In this document: in pieces, positions 33,018-43,096 of the stretch
How the letters are laid out: each line of letters opens with the position of its first letter
Numbering within the stretch: position 1 is the first letter of the stretch
Source of the DNA: an uncultured Gammaproteobacteria bacterium
GTDB lineage: Bacteria > Pseudomonadota > Gammaproteobacteria > Pseudomonadales > Pseudomonadaceae
NCBI GenBank assembly: GCA_945612235.1
Contig: CALZAE010000005.1
Coordinates: 1 to 60,797 of the forward strand
Length of the DNA: 60,797 nucleotides
Direction of reading: 5' to 3'
Notes under the pieces: generated by a model
Seen by the model: the letters and a program-made list of their open reading frames with translations, nothing else
Databases searched by the model: none
What the model was told of the DNA's origin: nothing
Program-made: the position numbers and the translations under genes

Positions 33018-33929
33018 ATGATTAGACAACGCACCTTGAAAAATATTATCCGTGCCACTGGTATCGGTTTGCACTCAGGCGAGAAAGTTTACCTGACGTT
33101 GCGCCCCGCGGCAGTGGATACGGGTATTGTGTTTCGCCGCATGGATTTAGATCCTGTGGTGGAAATATCTGCCTTAGCAAAAAATGTGGGTGAAACCACC
33201 ATGTCGACGACGCTGGTTAAAGGCGACGTTAAAGTAGACACGGTTGAACACCTGTTATCAGCCATGGCTGGCTTAGGAATTGATAACGCTTACGTTGAGC
33301 TTTCGGCTTCAGAAGTGCCGATTATGGATGGCAGCGCTGGACCTTTTGTATTCTTGATTCAGTCTGCTGGACTGGAAGAGCAGGATGCACCGAAAAAATT
33401 CATCCGAATTTTACGGGAGATCACAGTTGAAGACGGCGAGAAACGCGCAACTTTTGTGCCTTTTGAAGGCTTCAAAGTTGGCTTTGAGATTGAGTTCGAT
33501 CACCCTGTTTTTGCAGGGCGTACACAAACAGCCTGTGTAGATTTTTCTAGCACCTCGTTTGTAAAAGAAGTCAGTCGTGCGCGTACGTTTGGCTTTATGC
33601 GTGATATTGAGTTTTTACGCACCAACAACCTTGCCCTCGGTGGCAGCGTTGATAATGCGATTGTGGTTGATGACAACTCAGTGCTCAATGAAGACGGCTT
33701 ACGTTACGAAGATGAATTCGTTAAGCATAAGATTCTAGATGCTATTGGTGACTTGTATCTGTTGGGTAAAAGCTTAATTGGTGAGTTCCGCGGCTATAAG
33801 TCCGGACATGCACTGAATAACTTGCTACTCAGAACACTCCTTGAGCAGCCTGATGCTTGGGAAGTGGTGACTTTTGCAGATGCTAGCACAGCTCCAATTT
33901 CATATATGCGTCCAGCTGCGGCGGTATAG
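33018..33929 (+). CDS. lpxC: UDP-3-O-acyl-N-acetylglucosamine deacetylase LpxC
   Basis: Zinc amidase of 303 residues and the committed step of lipid A synthesis. The start [24 protein letters not shown] is characteristic. Zinc ligands are the His of VEHLLSAM (about 78) and the HKILDAIGD segment (about 237-245). [11 protein letters not shown] and [11 protein letters not shown] are conserved. It closes the dcw cluster, 104 bases after ftsZ, and is followed by a strong terminator. Confidence 0.98.
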   Translation: MIRQRTLKNIIRATGIGLHSGEKVYLTLRPAAVDTGIVFRRMDLDPVVEISALAKNVGETTMSTTLVKGDVKVDTVEHLLSAMAGLGIDNAYVELSASEVPIMDGSAGPFVFLIQSAGLEEQDAPKKFIRILREITVEDGEKRATFVPFEGFKVGFEIEFDHPVFAGRTQTACVDFSSTSFVKEVSRARTFGFMRDIEFLRTNNLALGGSVDNAIVVDDNSVLNEDGLRYEDEFVKHKILDAIGDLYLLGKSLIGEFRGYKSGHALNNLLLRTLLEQPDAWEVVTFADASTAPISYMRPAAAV

Positions 33930-33948
33930 CTTCTCTTGAAATACTTTG

Positions 33949-33974
33949 AACCACCCTGCGGGGTGGTTTTTTTT
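33949..33974 (+). terminator. Rho-independent terminator after lpxC (end of dcw cluster)
   Basis: AACCACCC and GGGTGGTT form a perfect eight-base stem with a TGCG loop, followed by a run of T. It lies 20 bases after the lpxC stop. Confidence 0.93.
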
Positions 33975-34056
33975 GTTAAATATTTGGCTTGTAGGCTCTA
34001 TTGCAGTTTAGATTGTGGTGCTACCTAAGCTGCAATAGCTTTCTATGCATACCTAA

Positions 34057-35334
34057 TTAAGGCTCTGGGGTTGAATCTTGTTGGTCTGGCAGTTTGGTTT
34101 TCCAGCCCTGATTACCCGGCAAAACCATGTTCAGTACTAGGGCAATGACTGCACACAGTGAGATACCTGATAAGGCAAAATCGCCGCTACCTATACTCAT
34201 GCCGCCAATCCCAAACACCAGCGTCACTGAAACGATAATAAGATTACGCGCCTCAGACAAATCGACTTGGTTACGAATCAAAGTATTAAGACCGACTACG
34301 GCAATTGAACCAAACAGCAAGCATAAGATTCCGCCCATCACCGGCACAGGGATACTTTGCAAGGCCGCACCAAACTTACCGATAAAGGCTAGAGCAATGG
34401 CAAACACCGCAGCCCACGTCATAATCACTGGGTTGTAATTTTTGGTGAGCATGACCGCACCTGTGACTTCGGCATAGGTGGTGTTAGGTGGTCCACCGAG
34501 CATACCTGCAGTGGTGGTAGCTAAGCCGTCACCGAGCAGCGTGCGGTGCAAGCCAGGCTGCTTAATATAGTTTTGTCCGGTTACGCTACCAATCGCAATC
34601 ACGCCGCCAATATGTTCAATGGCGGGTGCTAAGGCGACCGGTAACATAAATAAAATGGCGCCCAAATGAAACTCTGGAGCGACAAAAGCCGGTAGTGCAA
34701 ACCAAGGCGCTAAACCAATAGCCTCAATATTCACTTCACCTAATATCACTGACAGCGTACAACCCACCACAATACCAGCCAGAATCGGTACCAAGCGAAA
34801 TAAGCCTTTACCCAAAGTGGCGACGGCCAGAGTGCTGAGCAGTGCTGACATCGAGATAATCATGGCGGTAGGGTAGGCAATCAGTTGTGTTGCGCCATCG
34901 CCTGATTTACCCATTGCCATATTAACGGCCACTGGCGATAAGGCTAAACCGATGCACATAATCACCGGCGCAATCACCACCGGTGGCAGTAACTTATCAA
35001 TAAAACCTGTGCCTTTGAGGCGCACTGCCGCGCTGAGTAGGATGTACACCACACCCGAAGCCATAATGGCCCCTAACACTGCCGGTAAACCAAAATTGGT
35101 TTTTGCGTAGAGAATCGGGGCAATAAAGGCAAAGCTGGAAGCGACAAATACTGGGACTTGGCGCTTGGTTGCTACTTGAAAAACTAGAGTGCCTAAACCT
35201 GCAGTAAAGAGCGCAACGTTCGGGTCCATGCCGGTAATAAGTGGCATCAAAACCAGTGCGCCAAACGCCACAAAGAGCATTTGCGCGCCGACTAAGGCTT
35301 GGCGCCAAGCCGGTTCGGCAGGATGAGACAGCAT
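34057..35334 (-). CDS. uraA: Uracil permease UraA (NCS2 nucleobase:cation symporter)
   Basis: A 425-residue inner-membrane transporter with about 14 hydrophobic segments. NCS2 motifs include EHIGGVIAIGSVTGQNY and GGPPNTTYAEVTGAVMLTKNYNP, containing the conserved glutamates for substrate binding. Uracil specificity is inferred from position: it starts three bases after upp, which traps imported uracil as UMP. A purine-type NCS2 carrier cannot be excluded from sequence alone. Confidence 0.9.
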   Translation of the reverse strand: MLSHPAEPAWRQALVGAQMLFVAFGALVLMPLITGMDPNVALFTAGLGTLVFQVATKRQVPVFVASSFAFIAPILYAKTNFGLPAVLGAIMASGVVYILLSAAVRLKGTGFIDKLLPPVVIAPVIMCIGLALSPVAVNMAMGKSGDGATQLIAYPTAMIISMSALLSTLAVATLGKGLFRLVPILAGIVVGCTLSVILGEVNIEAIGLAPWFALPAFVAPEFHLGAILFMLPVALAPAIEHIGGVIAIGSVTGQNYIKQPGLHRTLLGDGLATTTAGMLGGPPNTTYAEVTGAVMLTKNYNPVIMTWAAVFAIALAFIGKFGAALQSIPVPVMGGILCLLFGSIAVVGLNTLIRNQVDLSEARNLIIVSVTLVFGIGGMSIGSGDFALSGISLCAVIALVLNMVLPGNQGWKTKLPDQQDSTPEP

Positions 35335-35337
35335 GAA

Positions 35338-35976
35338 TCAGCTCTCCTTTTGTTTGGTGCCAAAGATTTTATCGCCTGCATCACCCAAGCCAGGAATGAT
35401 ATAGCTGTTACTGTCTAAGCCTTGATCAATAGACGCGGTATAGATAGCCACATCGGGGTGAGCAGCATGGACAGCTTGAATACCCTCAGGTGCGGCAACC
35501 AGCACCATAGCGCGAATCTCTTTGCAGCCGGCTTTTTTTAATAGGTCGATGGTGGCAATCATAGAATTACCTGTGGCAAGCATAGGGTCAATAATCAATG
35601 ACAGACGCGATGGCATATCGGGGGCAAGTTTTTCCAGATAAGTATGCGCTTCGAGTGTCGCTTCGTTACGCACCACACCAACTGCACTGACTTTAGCGCT
35701 GGGAATGAGGCTCAAGACCCCTTCGAGCATGCCAATACCTGCACGTAAAATAGGTACTACAGTGATTTTTTTGCCAGCGATTTTCTCAACTTCAACCGTA
35801 CCGCTCCAGCCTTCAATGCTGTAGCTTTCCAATGGAAAGTCTTTGGTGGCTTCATAGGTTAAAAGTGAGCCTAATTCTTGCGCGAGTTCGCGAAAGTTTT
35901 TGGTACTGATATCAGCGCGGCGCATTAAGCCAAGTTTGTGACGAATAAGCGGGTGGCGGATTTCATGTGCAGGCAT
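35338..35976 (-). CDS. upp: Uracil phosphoribosyltransferase
   Basis: Salvage enzyme of 212 residues making UMP from uracil and PRPP. The conserved start ([21 protein letters not shown]), [22 protein letters not shown] (PRPP loop) and the uracil-binding C-terminus [15 protein letters not shown] are all present. The ATG at 35976 has TTGGAG ahead of it. The longer frame from a TTG at 35988 would place the start on the Shine-Dalgarno itself. It is co-transcribed with uraA and divergent from hpt. Confidence 0.97.
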   Translation of the reverse strand: MPAHEIRHPLIRHKLGLMRRADISTKNFRELAQELGSLLTYEATKDFPLESYSIEGWSGTVEVEKIAGKKITVVPILRAGIGMLEGVLSLIPSAKVSAVGVVRNEATLEAHTYLEKLAPDMPSRLSLIIDPMLATGNSMIATIDLLKKAGCKEIRAMVLVAAPEGIQAVHAAHPDVAIYTASIDQGLDSNSYIIPGLGDAGDKIFGTKQKES

Positions 35977-36118
35977 GCAAGGCTCCAAAATCGAAAGAAT
36001 AGGCGCTTAGATTAAACGAAATCAGCAGGAAACGGCACTTTGTTTATGATCAATACTTGCTCTAAACGGTCTAGCGCAGTACCTTTTGCGCCTTAATTAC
36101 TTAACGAAGAGCCCTGTC

Positions 36119-36676
36119 ATGTCTGCCAATCTTGAACATATCCAGCAAATAATGGATGAAGCTGATGTTTTATTCACTGAAGCGCAAGTGGAAGCGGCGA
36201 TTGATCGTGTTGCTGTGCAGATGAATGAGCAGTTGCACGATACCAATCCCATTGTTTTTTGTGTGATGAATGGTGGGTTGATTTTTTCTGGAAAATTGCT
36301 GACTAAATTAACCTTTCCTTTAGAGCAGTCTTATTTGCATGCCAGTCGTTATCGTAACGAAACCAGTGGTGGCGAGTTGTTTTGGAAAGCTAAACCAGAA
36401 GTATCTTTGATGGATCGTAACGTTTTGATCGTTGACGATATTCTGGATGAAGGCCATACCTTGTCAGCTATTATTGAGTTCTGTCGGCGCGCAGGTGCCA
36501 GTTCAGTGCGCACTGTGGTATTGATGGATAAACAGCATGATCGTAAAGCGCGTCCAGGTCTGGCTGCTGACTTTTTTGGCTTGCACTGCGAAGATCGTTA
36601 TATTTTTGGTTATGGTATGGATTATAAGGGTTATTGGCGCAATGCGGCTGGCATTTATGCGGTCAAAGGCATGTGA
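36119..36676 (+). CDS. hpt: Hypoxanthine-guanine phosphoribosyltransferase
   Basis: A 185-residue type I phosphoribosyltransferase with the PRPP-binding loop VLIVDDILDEGHTL and the purine-side motifs (CVMNGGLIFSGKLL, SRYRNETSGGEL). It converts hypoxanthine and guanine to nucleotides. In pseudomonads it is often annotated simply as a hypoxanthine-guanine transferase beside upp and uraA, as here. The ATG at 36119 (MSANLEHIQ) is preferred over an upstream in-frame start at 36086, as homologues begin here. Confidence 0.93.
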   Translation: MSANLEHIQQIMDEADVLFTEAQVEAAIDRVAVQMNEQLHDTNPIVFCVMNGGLIFSGKLLTKLTFPLEQSYLHASRYRNETSGGELFWKAKPEVSLMDRNVLIVDDILDEGHTLSAIIEFCRRAGASSVRTVVLMDKQHDRKARPGLAADFFGLHCEDRYIFGYGMDYKGYWRNAAGIYAVKGM

Positions 36677-36700
36677 TACAGCTGTGTGATAGTGTTGTAC

Positions 36701-37153
36701 TTAGGGTTTTTTAGCATGTTTAGCAAGACGCTCTAATGCTTCGCGTAGCGCAGGGTCGTGGATGGCTTCTGCGCTGTCTTGAATGGTTTGCCCTGATTGC
36801 GCTGAGATAGCAACACTGCGTAACTCAGGCTTGTCTTGCTGTACAGGTGGGCGCACTTTAAATTGGATGCGTGTCACCTCGCGAAACTCAGCTAAACTTT
36901 GCAATTGCTCGAGTAAGCGTTTTTGCTGATAGCGTAAGCGCGTGGCCCAGTGCCCGTTAGTGACTATTAATGTCAGGGTGCCGGCTTGGTAATCTGCTAA
37001 GAGGCAGTGTTCACGTGCCGCAGGCTGCAGGTATTGATTGAGTAATTGTTGGAGATGATCTGTTGCTGCAGCACGTGCTAATAGGCGTTGCAAAGAGATA
37101 CTGCCTTGCAAAACTCCTGTGCTTTTTTGCGCTTTAATCGGACGATAGCCCAT
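36701..37153 (-). CDS. dciA: DciA-like protein (DUF721)
   Basis: A 150-residue basic protein with the DUF721 core: LQRLLARAA, a hydrophobic stretch GTLTLIVTNGHWATRLRYQQKRLLEQL, then a conserved IQFKVRPP segment. DUF721 proteins include DciA, which helps load the replicative helicase DnaB in bacteria without DnaC. The ATG at 37153 has GAGGT six bases ahead; an ATG at 37165 has no such site. In Pseudomonas a DUF721 gene lies between lpxC and secA, as here, although an M23 peptidase gene usually found between it and secA is missing. Confidence 0.8.
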   Translation of the reverse strand: MGYRPIKAQKSTGVLQGSISLQRLLARAAATDHLQQLLNQYLQPAAREHCLLADYQAGTLTLIVTNGHWATRLRYQQKRLLEQLQSLAEFREVTRIQFKVRPPVQQDKPELRSVAISAQSGQTIQDSAEAIHDPALREALERLAKHAKKP

Positions 37154-37359
37154 GGCATACCTCATGAAAAACAGATTGTGTACAGCATCAGCTTAGACTA
37201 TTTGCCAAATCGCGCTTGAAATGTGCGCAATGCAGTACAATGTTACACAGATAGTATAGCCCAGAAGAAATAGTGGCTGTTTTGCGACTCTTATATTTAA
37301 TGCCTGTGTAGGTTGCTTTGTCGACTAAGGTCACTTTATTCAAGTGAAAATACGGGTAG

Positions 37360-37367
37360 AATGAATT
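37360..37367 (+). promoter_or_regulatory. Possible secA promoter -10 region
   Basis: GGTAGAATGA contains TAGAAT (five of six matches to a -10) about 75 bases before the secA ATG. The best -35 candidate, TTTATT, is weak. The rest of the 281-base gap between the DciA-like gene and secA holds no convincing ORF or hairpin. Confidence 0.3.
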
Positions 37368-37434
37368 TTTTGTGCGGGTGAGTACAGTATGTCTTGCGCG
37401 CCTTCACCCCCCAAAAATGGATGCGTTATAAATT

Positions 37435-40170
37435 ATGTTTGCGCCTTTATTCAGAAAACTTCTTGGAAGCAAAAACGACCGTGACGTTAAGCGTATGTAT
37501 AAAACGGTCAGTGCCGTCAATGCGCTTGAAGAACAGATGGTGGCTCTGACAGACGAGCAGTTACAAGCTAAGACCAATGAGTTTCGTGAGCGTTTAGCGG
37601 GTGGTGAAAGTCTTAACAAGCTCTTACCAGAAGCTTTTGCCACTGTGCGTGAAGCCGGTAAGCGTGTCATGGGCATGCGCCACTTTGATGTGCAGTTGAT
37701 CGGTGGCCAAACCTTGCATGAAGGCAAAATTGCGGAAATGCGCACCGGTGAAGGTAAAACTTTAGTGGCCACGCTGGCCGTGTACCTGAATGCTTTACCG
37801 GCCAAAGGTGTGCATGTGGTCACAGTCAACGACTACCTTGCGCGTCGTGATGCGAACTGGATGCGTCCCTTATATGAGTTTTTAGGCTTGTCGGTGGGCG
37901 TAGTCGTACCTTTTCAGAGTCCTGAAGAAAAGCGTGCTGCCTATGCCTGTGATATCACCTACGGTACCAATAACGAGTTTGGCTTTGACTACTTGCGCGA
38001 CAATATGGCGTTCAGTGTTGAAGAAAAATTCCAGCGTGAATTGCACTTTGCCGTGATCGATGAGGTGGACTCCATCTTAATTGATGAAGCGCGCACCCCG
38101 CTGATTATTTCAGGTCAGGCGGAAGACAGCTCTGAGTTGTATAAGAAAATCAATCTGATTATCCCAACGCTCAAGCGTCAGATTGAAGATAAAGAAACTG
38201 AAGAAGTATTGGAAGAAGGCCACTACACCATCGATGAGCAAGCTCGTCAGGTTGAGCTCAACGAAGCCGGTCACCAGTACATTGAAGAAAAACTCACTGA
38301 GTTGGGTTTGTTAGCGGAAAATGAATCCCTATATTCAGCGAGTAACCTGAGCCTGCTGACCCACGTCAATGCGGGTTTGCGTGCGCATAAGTTATTCAAC
38401 CGCAACGTTGAATACATAGTACAAGAAGGCCAGGTGGTGCTGGTCGATGAGCACACCGGTCGTACCATGCAAGGTCGTCGCTTGTCAGAGGGCTTACACC
38501 AAGCCATCGAAGCTAAAGAAGGCGTGCATATCCAACCAGAAAGCCAGACTATGGCCTCCACTACCTTCCAGAACTATTTCCGTCTGTACGAAAAACTCTC
38601 TGGCATGACCGGTACTGCGGATACTGAGGCCTTTGAGTTCCGTCAGATTTACGGCCTTGATGTTACTGTGATTCCAACGCACCGTAAGGTGGCGCGTCAA
38701 GACTTCAACGACTTAGTGTTCTTAACTCAGCCGGAAAAATATGTGGCTATTGTCACTGATATTCGTGAATGCCAAGAGCAGGGTCGTCCAGTATTAGTGG
38801 GGACTGCCTCAATTGATAGCTCCGAGCATATCTCTGAAGTACTGAAAACTGCAGGCATTGAGCACAAAGTTCTCAACGCTAAGCATCACGATTTAGAAGC
38901 AGACATTATTGCGCAAGCCGGTCGTCCGGGTGCTATTACGATTGCCACCAATATGGCCGGTCGTGGTACTGACATTGTGCTGGGCGGTAGTTGGGAAGCT
39001 GAAGTGGCCGCGCTGGATAATCCAAGCGAAGCGCAAGTTGCTGAGATTAAAGCAGCATGGCAAAAGAGCCATCAGCAAGTGATTGAAGCGGGTGGTTTGC
39101 ATGTGATTGCCACTGAGCGTCATGAGTCGCGTCGTATTGATAACCAGTTGCGTGGTCGTTCCGGCCGTCAAGGTGACCCAGGTTCTACGCGCTTTTACCT
39201 GTCGCTTGAAGATAACTTAATGCGTATCTTTGCCTCTGATCGCGTAAAAAACTTCATGAAAGCCCTGGGCATGAAAGAAGGCGAAGCGATTGAGCATCGC
39301 ATGGTGAGTAACGCCATTGAAAAAGCCCAGCGTAAAGTTGAAGGTCGTAACTTTGATATGCGTAAGCAGTTGCTTGAATACGATGACGTAGCTAACGAGC
39401 AGCGTAAAGTGATCTACCACATGCGCAACAGCTTACTCAGCTCAGATGACGTGGGTGATGTGGTTGCCGAGTTTAGACATGAAGTTTTGTCCAGCACCGT
39501 TGAGCAATATATTCCGTCGCAGTCATTGCCTGAACAGTGGAATATTCCTGAGTTAGAAGAAGCCTTAGCTGAAGGTTTTGGTACTCAACTGCCGGTACAG
39601 CAATGGTTAGATGCTGACGATAATCTGCATGAAGACAGCTTGCGTGAGCGTATCGAGCAAGAGGTGGTTGCCGCATACAGTGCTAAAGAAGAGTTGGTGG
39701 GTGCGGAAGGTTTACGCAGCTTTGAGAAGCAAATTATTCTGCGAGTGTTGGATGATTTATGGAAAGAGCACTTAGCCGCTATGGATCACTTGCGTCACGG
39801 TATTCACTTGCGTGGTTATGCGCAAAAGAATCCTAAGCAAGAATATAAGCGTGAATCCTTTAATCTGTTCCGTGATTTGTTAGAGTCAATTAAGCGTGAT
39901 GCGATTCGTGTGCTGTCGAATGTGCAAATTCGTCAAGAAGATCCAGCCGAAGAAGAAGCGCGCTTACGCCAGCAAGCTCAAGAGATGGCTGAGCGTATGC
40001 AGTTTCAGCATGATGAAGTGAACGAGTTAGCGAGTCAGCAGGATGAAGCCCCAGTGTCTGAAGCTGTGGCGACTACACCGGTACGCAATGAGCAAAAAAT
40101 TGGTCGCAATGAATCTTGCACTTGTGGTTCTGGTAAAAAATATAAGCATTGCTGTGGTCGTATTAGCTAA
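37435..40170 (+). CDS. secA: Preprotein translocase ATPase SecA
   Basis: Motor of the Sec pathway, 911 residues. Walker A MRTGEGKT lies at 102-109. [15 protein letters not shown] is Walker B, and [21 protein letters not shown] and [11 protein letters not shown] are DEAD-like helicase motifs. The preprotein crosslinking and scaffold domains lie between. The C-terminus ends with a zinc-binding tail [13 protein letters not shown] (895-907), the SecB and phospholipid contact. It is followed by a strong hairpin terminator, so argJ probably has its own promoter. Confidence 0.99.
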   Translation: MFAPLFRKLLGSKNDRDVKRMYKTVSAVNALEEQMVALTDEQLQAKTNEFRERLAGGESLNKLLPEAFATVREAGKRVMGMRHFDVQLIGGQTLHEGKIAEMRTGEGKTLVATLAVYLNALPAKGVHVVTVNDYLARRDANWMRPLYEFLGLSVGVVVPFQSPEEKRAAYACDITYGTNNEFGFDYLRDNMAFSVEEKFQRELHFAVIDEVDSILIDEARTPLIISGQAEDSSELYKKINLIIPTLKRQIEDKETEEVLEEGHYTIDEQARQVELNEAGHQYIEEKLTELGLLAENESLYSASNLSLLTHVNAGLRAHKLFNRNVEYIVQEGQVVLVDEHTGRTMQGRRLSEGLHQAIEAKEGVHIQPESQTMASTTFQNYFRLYEKLSGMTGTADTEAFEFRQIYGLDVTVIPTHRKVARQDFNDLVFLTQPEKYVAIVTDIRECQEQGRPVLVGTASIDSSEHISEVLKTAGIEHKVLNAKHHDLEADIIAQAGRPGAITIATNMAGRGTDIVLGGSWEAEVAALDNPSEAQVAEIKAAWQKSHQQVIEAGGLHVIATERHESRRIDNQLRGRSGRQGDPGSTRFYLSLEDNLMRIFASDRVKNFMKALGMKEGEAIEHRMVSNAIEKAQRKVEGRNFDMRKQLLEYDDVANEQRKVIYHMRNSLLSSDDVGDVVAEFRHEVLSSTVEQYIPSQSLPEQWNIPELEEALAEGFGTQLPVQQWLDADDNLHEDSLRERIEQEVVAAYSAKEELVGAEGLRSFEKQIILRVLDDLWKEHLAAMDHLRHGIHLRGYAQKNPKQEYKRESFNLFRDLLESIKRDAIRVLSNVQIRQEDPAEEEARLRQQAQEMAERMQFQHDEVNELASQQDEAPVSEAVATTPVRNEQKIGRNESCTCGSGKKYKHCCGRIS

Positions 40171-40212
40171 TGCTTTGACGCCGCTTTAAGTTTTAAAGCA
40201 GTGAATAGTTTT

Positions 40213-40251
40213 ACGCCGTACCAGAAACCTCTGTGTGCGGCGTTTCTTTTT
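40213..40251 (+). terminator. Rho-independent terminator after secA
   Basis: ACGCCGTAC pairs with GTGCGGCGT (one G-T pair), and the stem is extended inside by CAGA/TCTG around AACC. TTCTTTTT follows. It lies 43 bases after the secA stop. Confidence 0.88.
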
Positions 40252-40287
40252 AGCGCATAGCGCAGTTCAATCAGTTGGAGAAGTATG

Positions 40288-41505
40288 ATGGCGGTTGGCT
40301 TAGGTGATTTACCGGTAATGCACCCTGTGGCAGGTTTTGAGTTAGGTATTGCCAGCGCTGGTATTAAAAAGCCTGGCCGCCGTGATGTTGTGGTGATGCG
40401 CTGCGCTGTAGGCAGTACCGTGGCTGGCGTGTATACCCAGAATGCTTTTTGTGCTGCGCCCGTTATCTTATGCAAACAGCGTATGCAGTCCGCACCGCGT
40501 TACTTGGTGACCAATACCGGTAATGCTAATGCCGCTACCGGTGAGCCGGGCCTACAGGCTGCTAATGCGGTATGTCAGCATTTGGCAGAATTAGTCGGTT
40601 GCCCAGTTGAGCAGGTGCTTCCTTACTCAACAGGTGTGATTGGCGAGCCTTTGCCAGTCGCGAAAATTGCTGCTGCTTTACCCGCGGCTTTGGCTGATTT
40701 GCGTACCGATAACTGGGCGGCGGCCGGTGAAGGCATTATGACCACCGACACCTTGCCCAAAGGTGCCAGCGTGCAGTTTGTACATGATGGTGTGACTGTA
40801 ACTGTCACCGGTATCAGTAAAGGCGCAGGTATGATTCGCCCCAATATGGCAACCATGCTCGGCTATATGGCCACTGATGCTGCGGTCAGCCAAGAGATTT
40901 TGCAAAACCTCTTGCACGATGCTGCTAATAAATCATTTAACCGCATCACCATTGACGGCGATACCTCCACCAATGATTCCTGCATGTTGGTCGCCACTGG
41001 CCAAGCTGCGCTTGAGCCTATTACTGAGCCCACTGGTGAGCTGTATAACGCCTTGCGTGCGGCAGTGAACCAAGTAGCAATGCAGTTGGCGCAAGCCATT
41101 GTGCGTGACGGTGAAGGTGCGACTAAGTTTGTTACGGTGAAAGTGGAAGGTGGCGGTCATCAGCAAGAGTGCCTGGATGTGGCTTATGCGGTAGCGCATT
41201 CACCCTTGATTAAAACGGCGCTCTTTGCTTCTGACCCCAACTGGGGACGTATCGTTGCTGCGATTGGTTATGCTGGCGTGCAAGGTTTAAATCCAGACTT
41301 AGTCAATGTGTTCTTGGATGATGTGTGCATTGTTAAAGATGGTGGACGTGCACAAGATTACACCGAAGAGCAGGGCGCGGCAGTTATGCAGCAATCTGAG
41401 CTATTGATTCGTATTGAGTTGGGTCGTGGCGATTGTGTGGAAACTATTTGGACCACAGACTTATCCCACGAATATGTACGGATTAACGCTGAGTACCGCT
41501 CTTAA
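40288..41505 (+). CDS. argJ: Bifunctional ornithine acetyltransferase / N-acetylglutamate synthase ArgJ
   Basis: A 405-residue ArgJ. The enzyme self-cleaves before a threonine in the conserved ATMLGY segment (visible as [15 protein letters not shown]) to give alpha and beta chains, with the Thr as nucleophile. KGAGMI and [20 protein letters not shown] motifs (here [16 protein letters not shown]) are intact. It recycles the acetyl group from N-acetylornithine to glutamate in arginine synthesis. Two adjacent ATGs exist; the second (40288) is better spaced from GGAG at 40277 and matches homologues starting MAVGL. Confidence 0.97.
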   Translation: MAVGLGDLPVMHPVAGFELGIASAGIKKPGRRDVVVMRCAVGSTVAGVYTQNAFCAAPVILCKQRMQSAPRYLVTNTGNANAATGEPGLQAANAVCQHLAELVGCPVEQVLPYSTGVIGEPLPVAKIAAALPAALADLRTDNWAAAGEGIMTTDTLPKGASVQFVHDGVTVTVTGISKGAGMIRPNMATMLGYMATDAAVSQEILQNLLHDAANKSFNRITIDGDTSTNDSCMLVATGQAALEPITEPTGELYNALRAAVNQVAMQLAQAIVRDGEGATKFVTVKVEGGGHQQECLDVAYAVAHSPLIKTALFASDPNWGRIVAAIGYAGVQGLNPDLVNVFLDDVCIVKDGGRAQDYTEEQGAAVMQQSELLIRIELGRGDCVETIWTTDLSHEYVRINAEYRS

Positions 41506-41541
41506 GTAGTGCGGTAAATCTTGAAGGCTGTTAGGTAATTG

Positions 41542-42495
41542 ATGATGACAAAACGTGTGCATGTGGTCGCGGCGGTGATTCGTAATGCTCAGCAGGAGAT
41601 TCTGCTGGCGCTGCGCCCCAGTGATAAACATATGGGCGGACTCTGGGAGTTTCCCGGTGGTAAATGCGAAGTCGGTGAAACGCCTGAGCAGGCCTTAGCG
41701 CGTGAGCTGCAAGAAGAGTTGGGGATTGTCATCGACAGGCCGCAGCCGCTAATTCAGGTGCGCCATGATTATCCTGACCTGCATGTGTTGCTCGATGTCT
41801 ATGAGGTCTTGAGCTTTAGTGGTCAAGCGCACGGTGCCGAAGGGCAAGCCGTGCGTTGGGTGCCAGCCGCAGAATTGGGCGATTATCAGTTTCCGGCAGC
41901 CAATCGCACTATTGTCAGCGCAGCCCAGTTACCACAGCGGTACTTGATTACTCCAGAAAACTTAAGCGTTGCGCAACTCTATGCCGGCTGTGAGCAGGCC
42001 TTAGCTGAGGGCTGTGAGCTGTTACAGTTACGTGCGGCACACTTGGCAGCAGCTGATTACCAAGCGCTAGCGCAACGTCTGCAGGCGCTCTGTGCTGGAC
42101 GTGCGCAATTGATGCTCAAAGGTGATTTGGCGTGGCAGACGCAGTTTCCAGAGGCCGGTTGGCACCTAACTGCACAGCAATTGCATGAGTTAGCAGGTCA
42201 ATCGCGCCCGTTACCAGCAGGGCATTTATTCGCAGCGTCCTGTCATAACGCGGCAGAGCTGGCTTTGGCGACTGAGTTGCAATTAGATTTCGTCACCTTG
42301 TCGCCAGTGTTGCCCACGCAAACCCATCCGGGTGCGCCAACCTTGGGTTGGGAGGCTGCGCAAGAGATGTTGCTGAACTTTAATGCGCCAGTGTTCTTGC
42401 TCGGTGGTTTAACCGAGCAGAACATGCAGCAGGCGCGCCAGATTGGCGGGCAAGGTGTGGCGGGGATTCGCGGTTTTTGGCCGCAGGTGCTATAG
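41542..42495 (+). CDS. Nudix hydrolase fused to a thiamine-phosphate-synthase-like domain
   Basis: A 317-residue two-domain protein. The N-terminal half is a MutT-type Nudix hydrolase with the full Nudix box (GGKCEVGETPEQALARELQEELGI, about 38-61). The C-terminal half (about 130-317) has the TIM-barrel pattern of ThiE (CEQALAEGCELLQLRA, LSPVLPTQTHPGAPTLGW, VFLLGGL, GVAGIRGFW). Key ThiE residues seem changed: the usual HLGQ segment reads HLTAQQL. Such fusions follow argJ in pseudomonads and are annotated as MutT. The Nudix half probably cleans oxidised nucleotides; the second half may not synthesise TMP. It is convergent with the adenosyltransferase gene and overlaps it by six bases. Confidence 0.9.
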   Translation: MMTKRVHVVAAVIRNAQQEILLALRPSDKHMGGLWEFPGGKCEVGETPEQALARELQEELGIVIDRPQPLIQVRHDYPDLHVLLDVYEVLSFSGQAHGAEGQAVRWVPAAELGDYQFPAANRTIVSAAQLPQRYLITPENLSVAQLYAGCEQALAEGCELLQLRAAHLAAADYQALAQRLQALCAGRAQLMLKGDLAWQTQFPEAGWHLTAQQLHELAGQSRPLPAGHLFAASCHNAAELALATELQLDFVTLSPVLPTQTHPGAPTLGWEAAQEMLLNFNAPVFLLGGLTEQNMQQARQIGGQGVAGIRGFWPQVL

Positions 42496-43068
42496 CGGTT
42501 TTTCTGCTGCTTGCCAGTGAATTTCTGGACAACCTTGGTAGAGCGCCACTAAACGACCAGCCACAAAGAGCAAATCAGAGAGGCGGTTGATATAACCGAG
42601 CATTTCGGCGCGTAAGGCTTCGCTGCTGTGTAAGGCTTGGCAGCGACGCTCAGCGTTGCGCGCACTGCTGCGGCAGACATGCGCTTGCGCAATCAGACGT
42701 GAACCGCCGGGCAGAATAAATTCTTTCAGTGGGCCGACTAAGACGTTCCACGCATCAATAGCTTCCTCAATACGAGTAATTTCATTGGCGTGCAAGGCTT
42801 GATATTCAGGCATGGCTAATTCGCCACCCATATCAAAAATACGATGCTGGCACGGCGCTAAGATATCAAACACTTCTTGCAGCTTAGGCGTTGTGCTGAT
42901 GTGTTCTTGGAGTTCGGCTAAGAACAAACCTAATTGACTATTAAACTCATCCAGCGCGCCAATGGCTTCAATACGCGGGTGGCTTTTATTGACGCGGCGA
43001 CCATCGGCTAAACCGGTTTGTCCATCGTCACCAGTGCGGGTGTAAATTTTACTCAGGCGATAGCCCAT
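42490..43068 (-). CDS. Cob(I)alamin adenosyltransferase, PduO type
   Basis: A 192-residue corrinoid adenosyltransferase. The N-terminal IYTRTGDDGQTGLADG is the ATP loop. IEAIGALDEFNSQLG and the helix with R-SSARNAERR match the PduO/MMAB family. It transfers adenosyl from ATP to cob(I)alamin to make coenzyme B12. No other cobalamin gene lies nearby. I choose the ATG at 43068 (MGYRLSKIYT) with GGAGA upstream; the frame extends to 43155, but that part overlaps panE and is unlike homologues. Confidence 0.93.
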   Translation of the reverse strand: MGYRLSKIYTRTGDDGQTGLADGRRVNKSHPRIEAIGALDEFNSQLGLFLAELQEHISTTPKLQEVFDILAPCQHRIFDMGGELAMPEYQALHANEITRIEEAIDAWNVLVGPLKEFILPGGSRLIAQAHVCRSSARNAERRCQALHSSEALRAEMLGYINRLSDLLFVAGRLVALYQGCPEIHWQAAEKPL

Positions 43069-43096
43069 GAGTGCAGTCTCCGTGTTTAAAGGGGTG

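Noticed and set aside
37201..37434. Search for the M23 peptidase gene or a small gene before secA
   Set aside because: No open frame of useful length with sensible composition. Only a weak promoter is visible.
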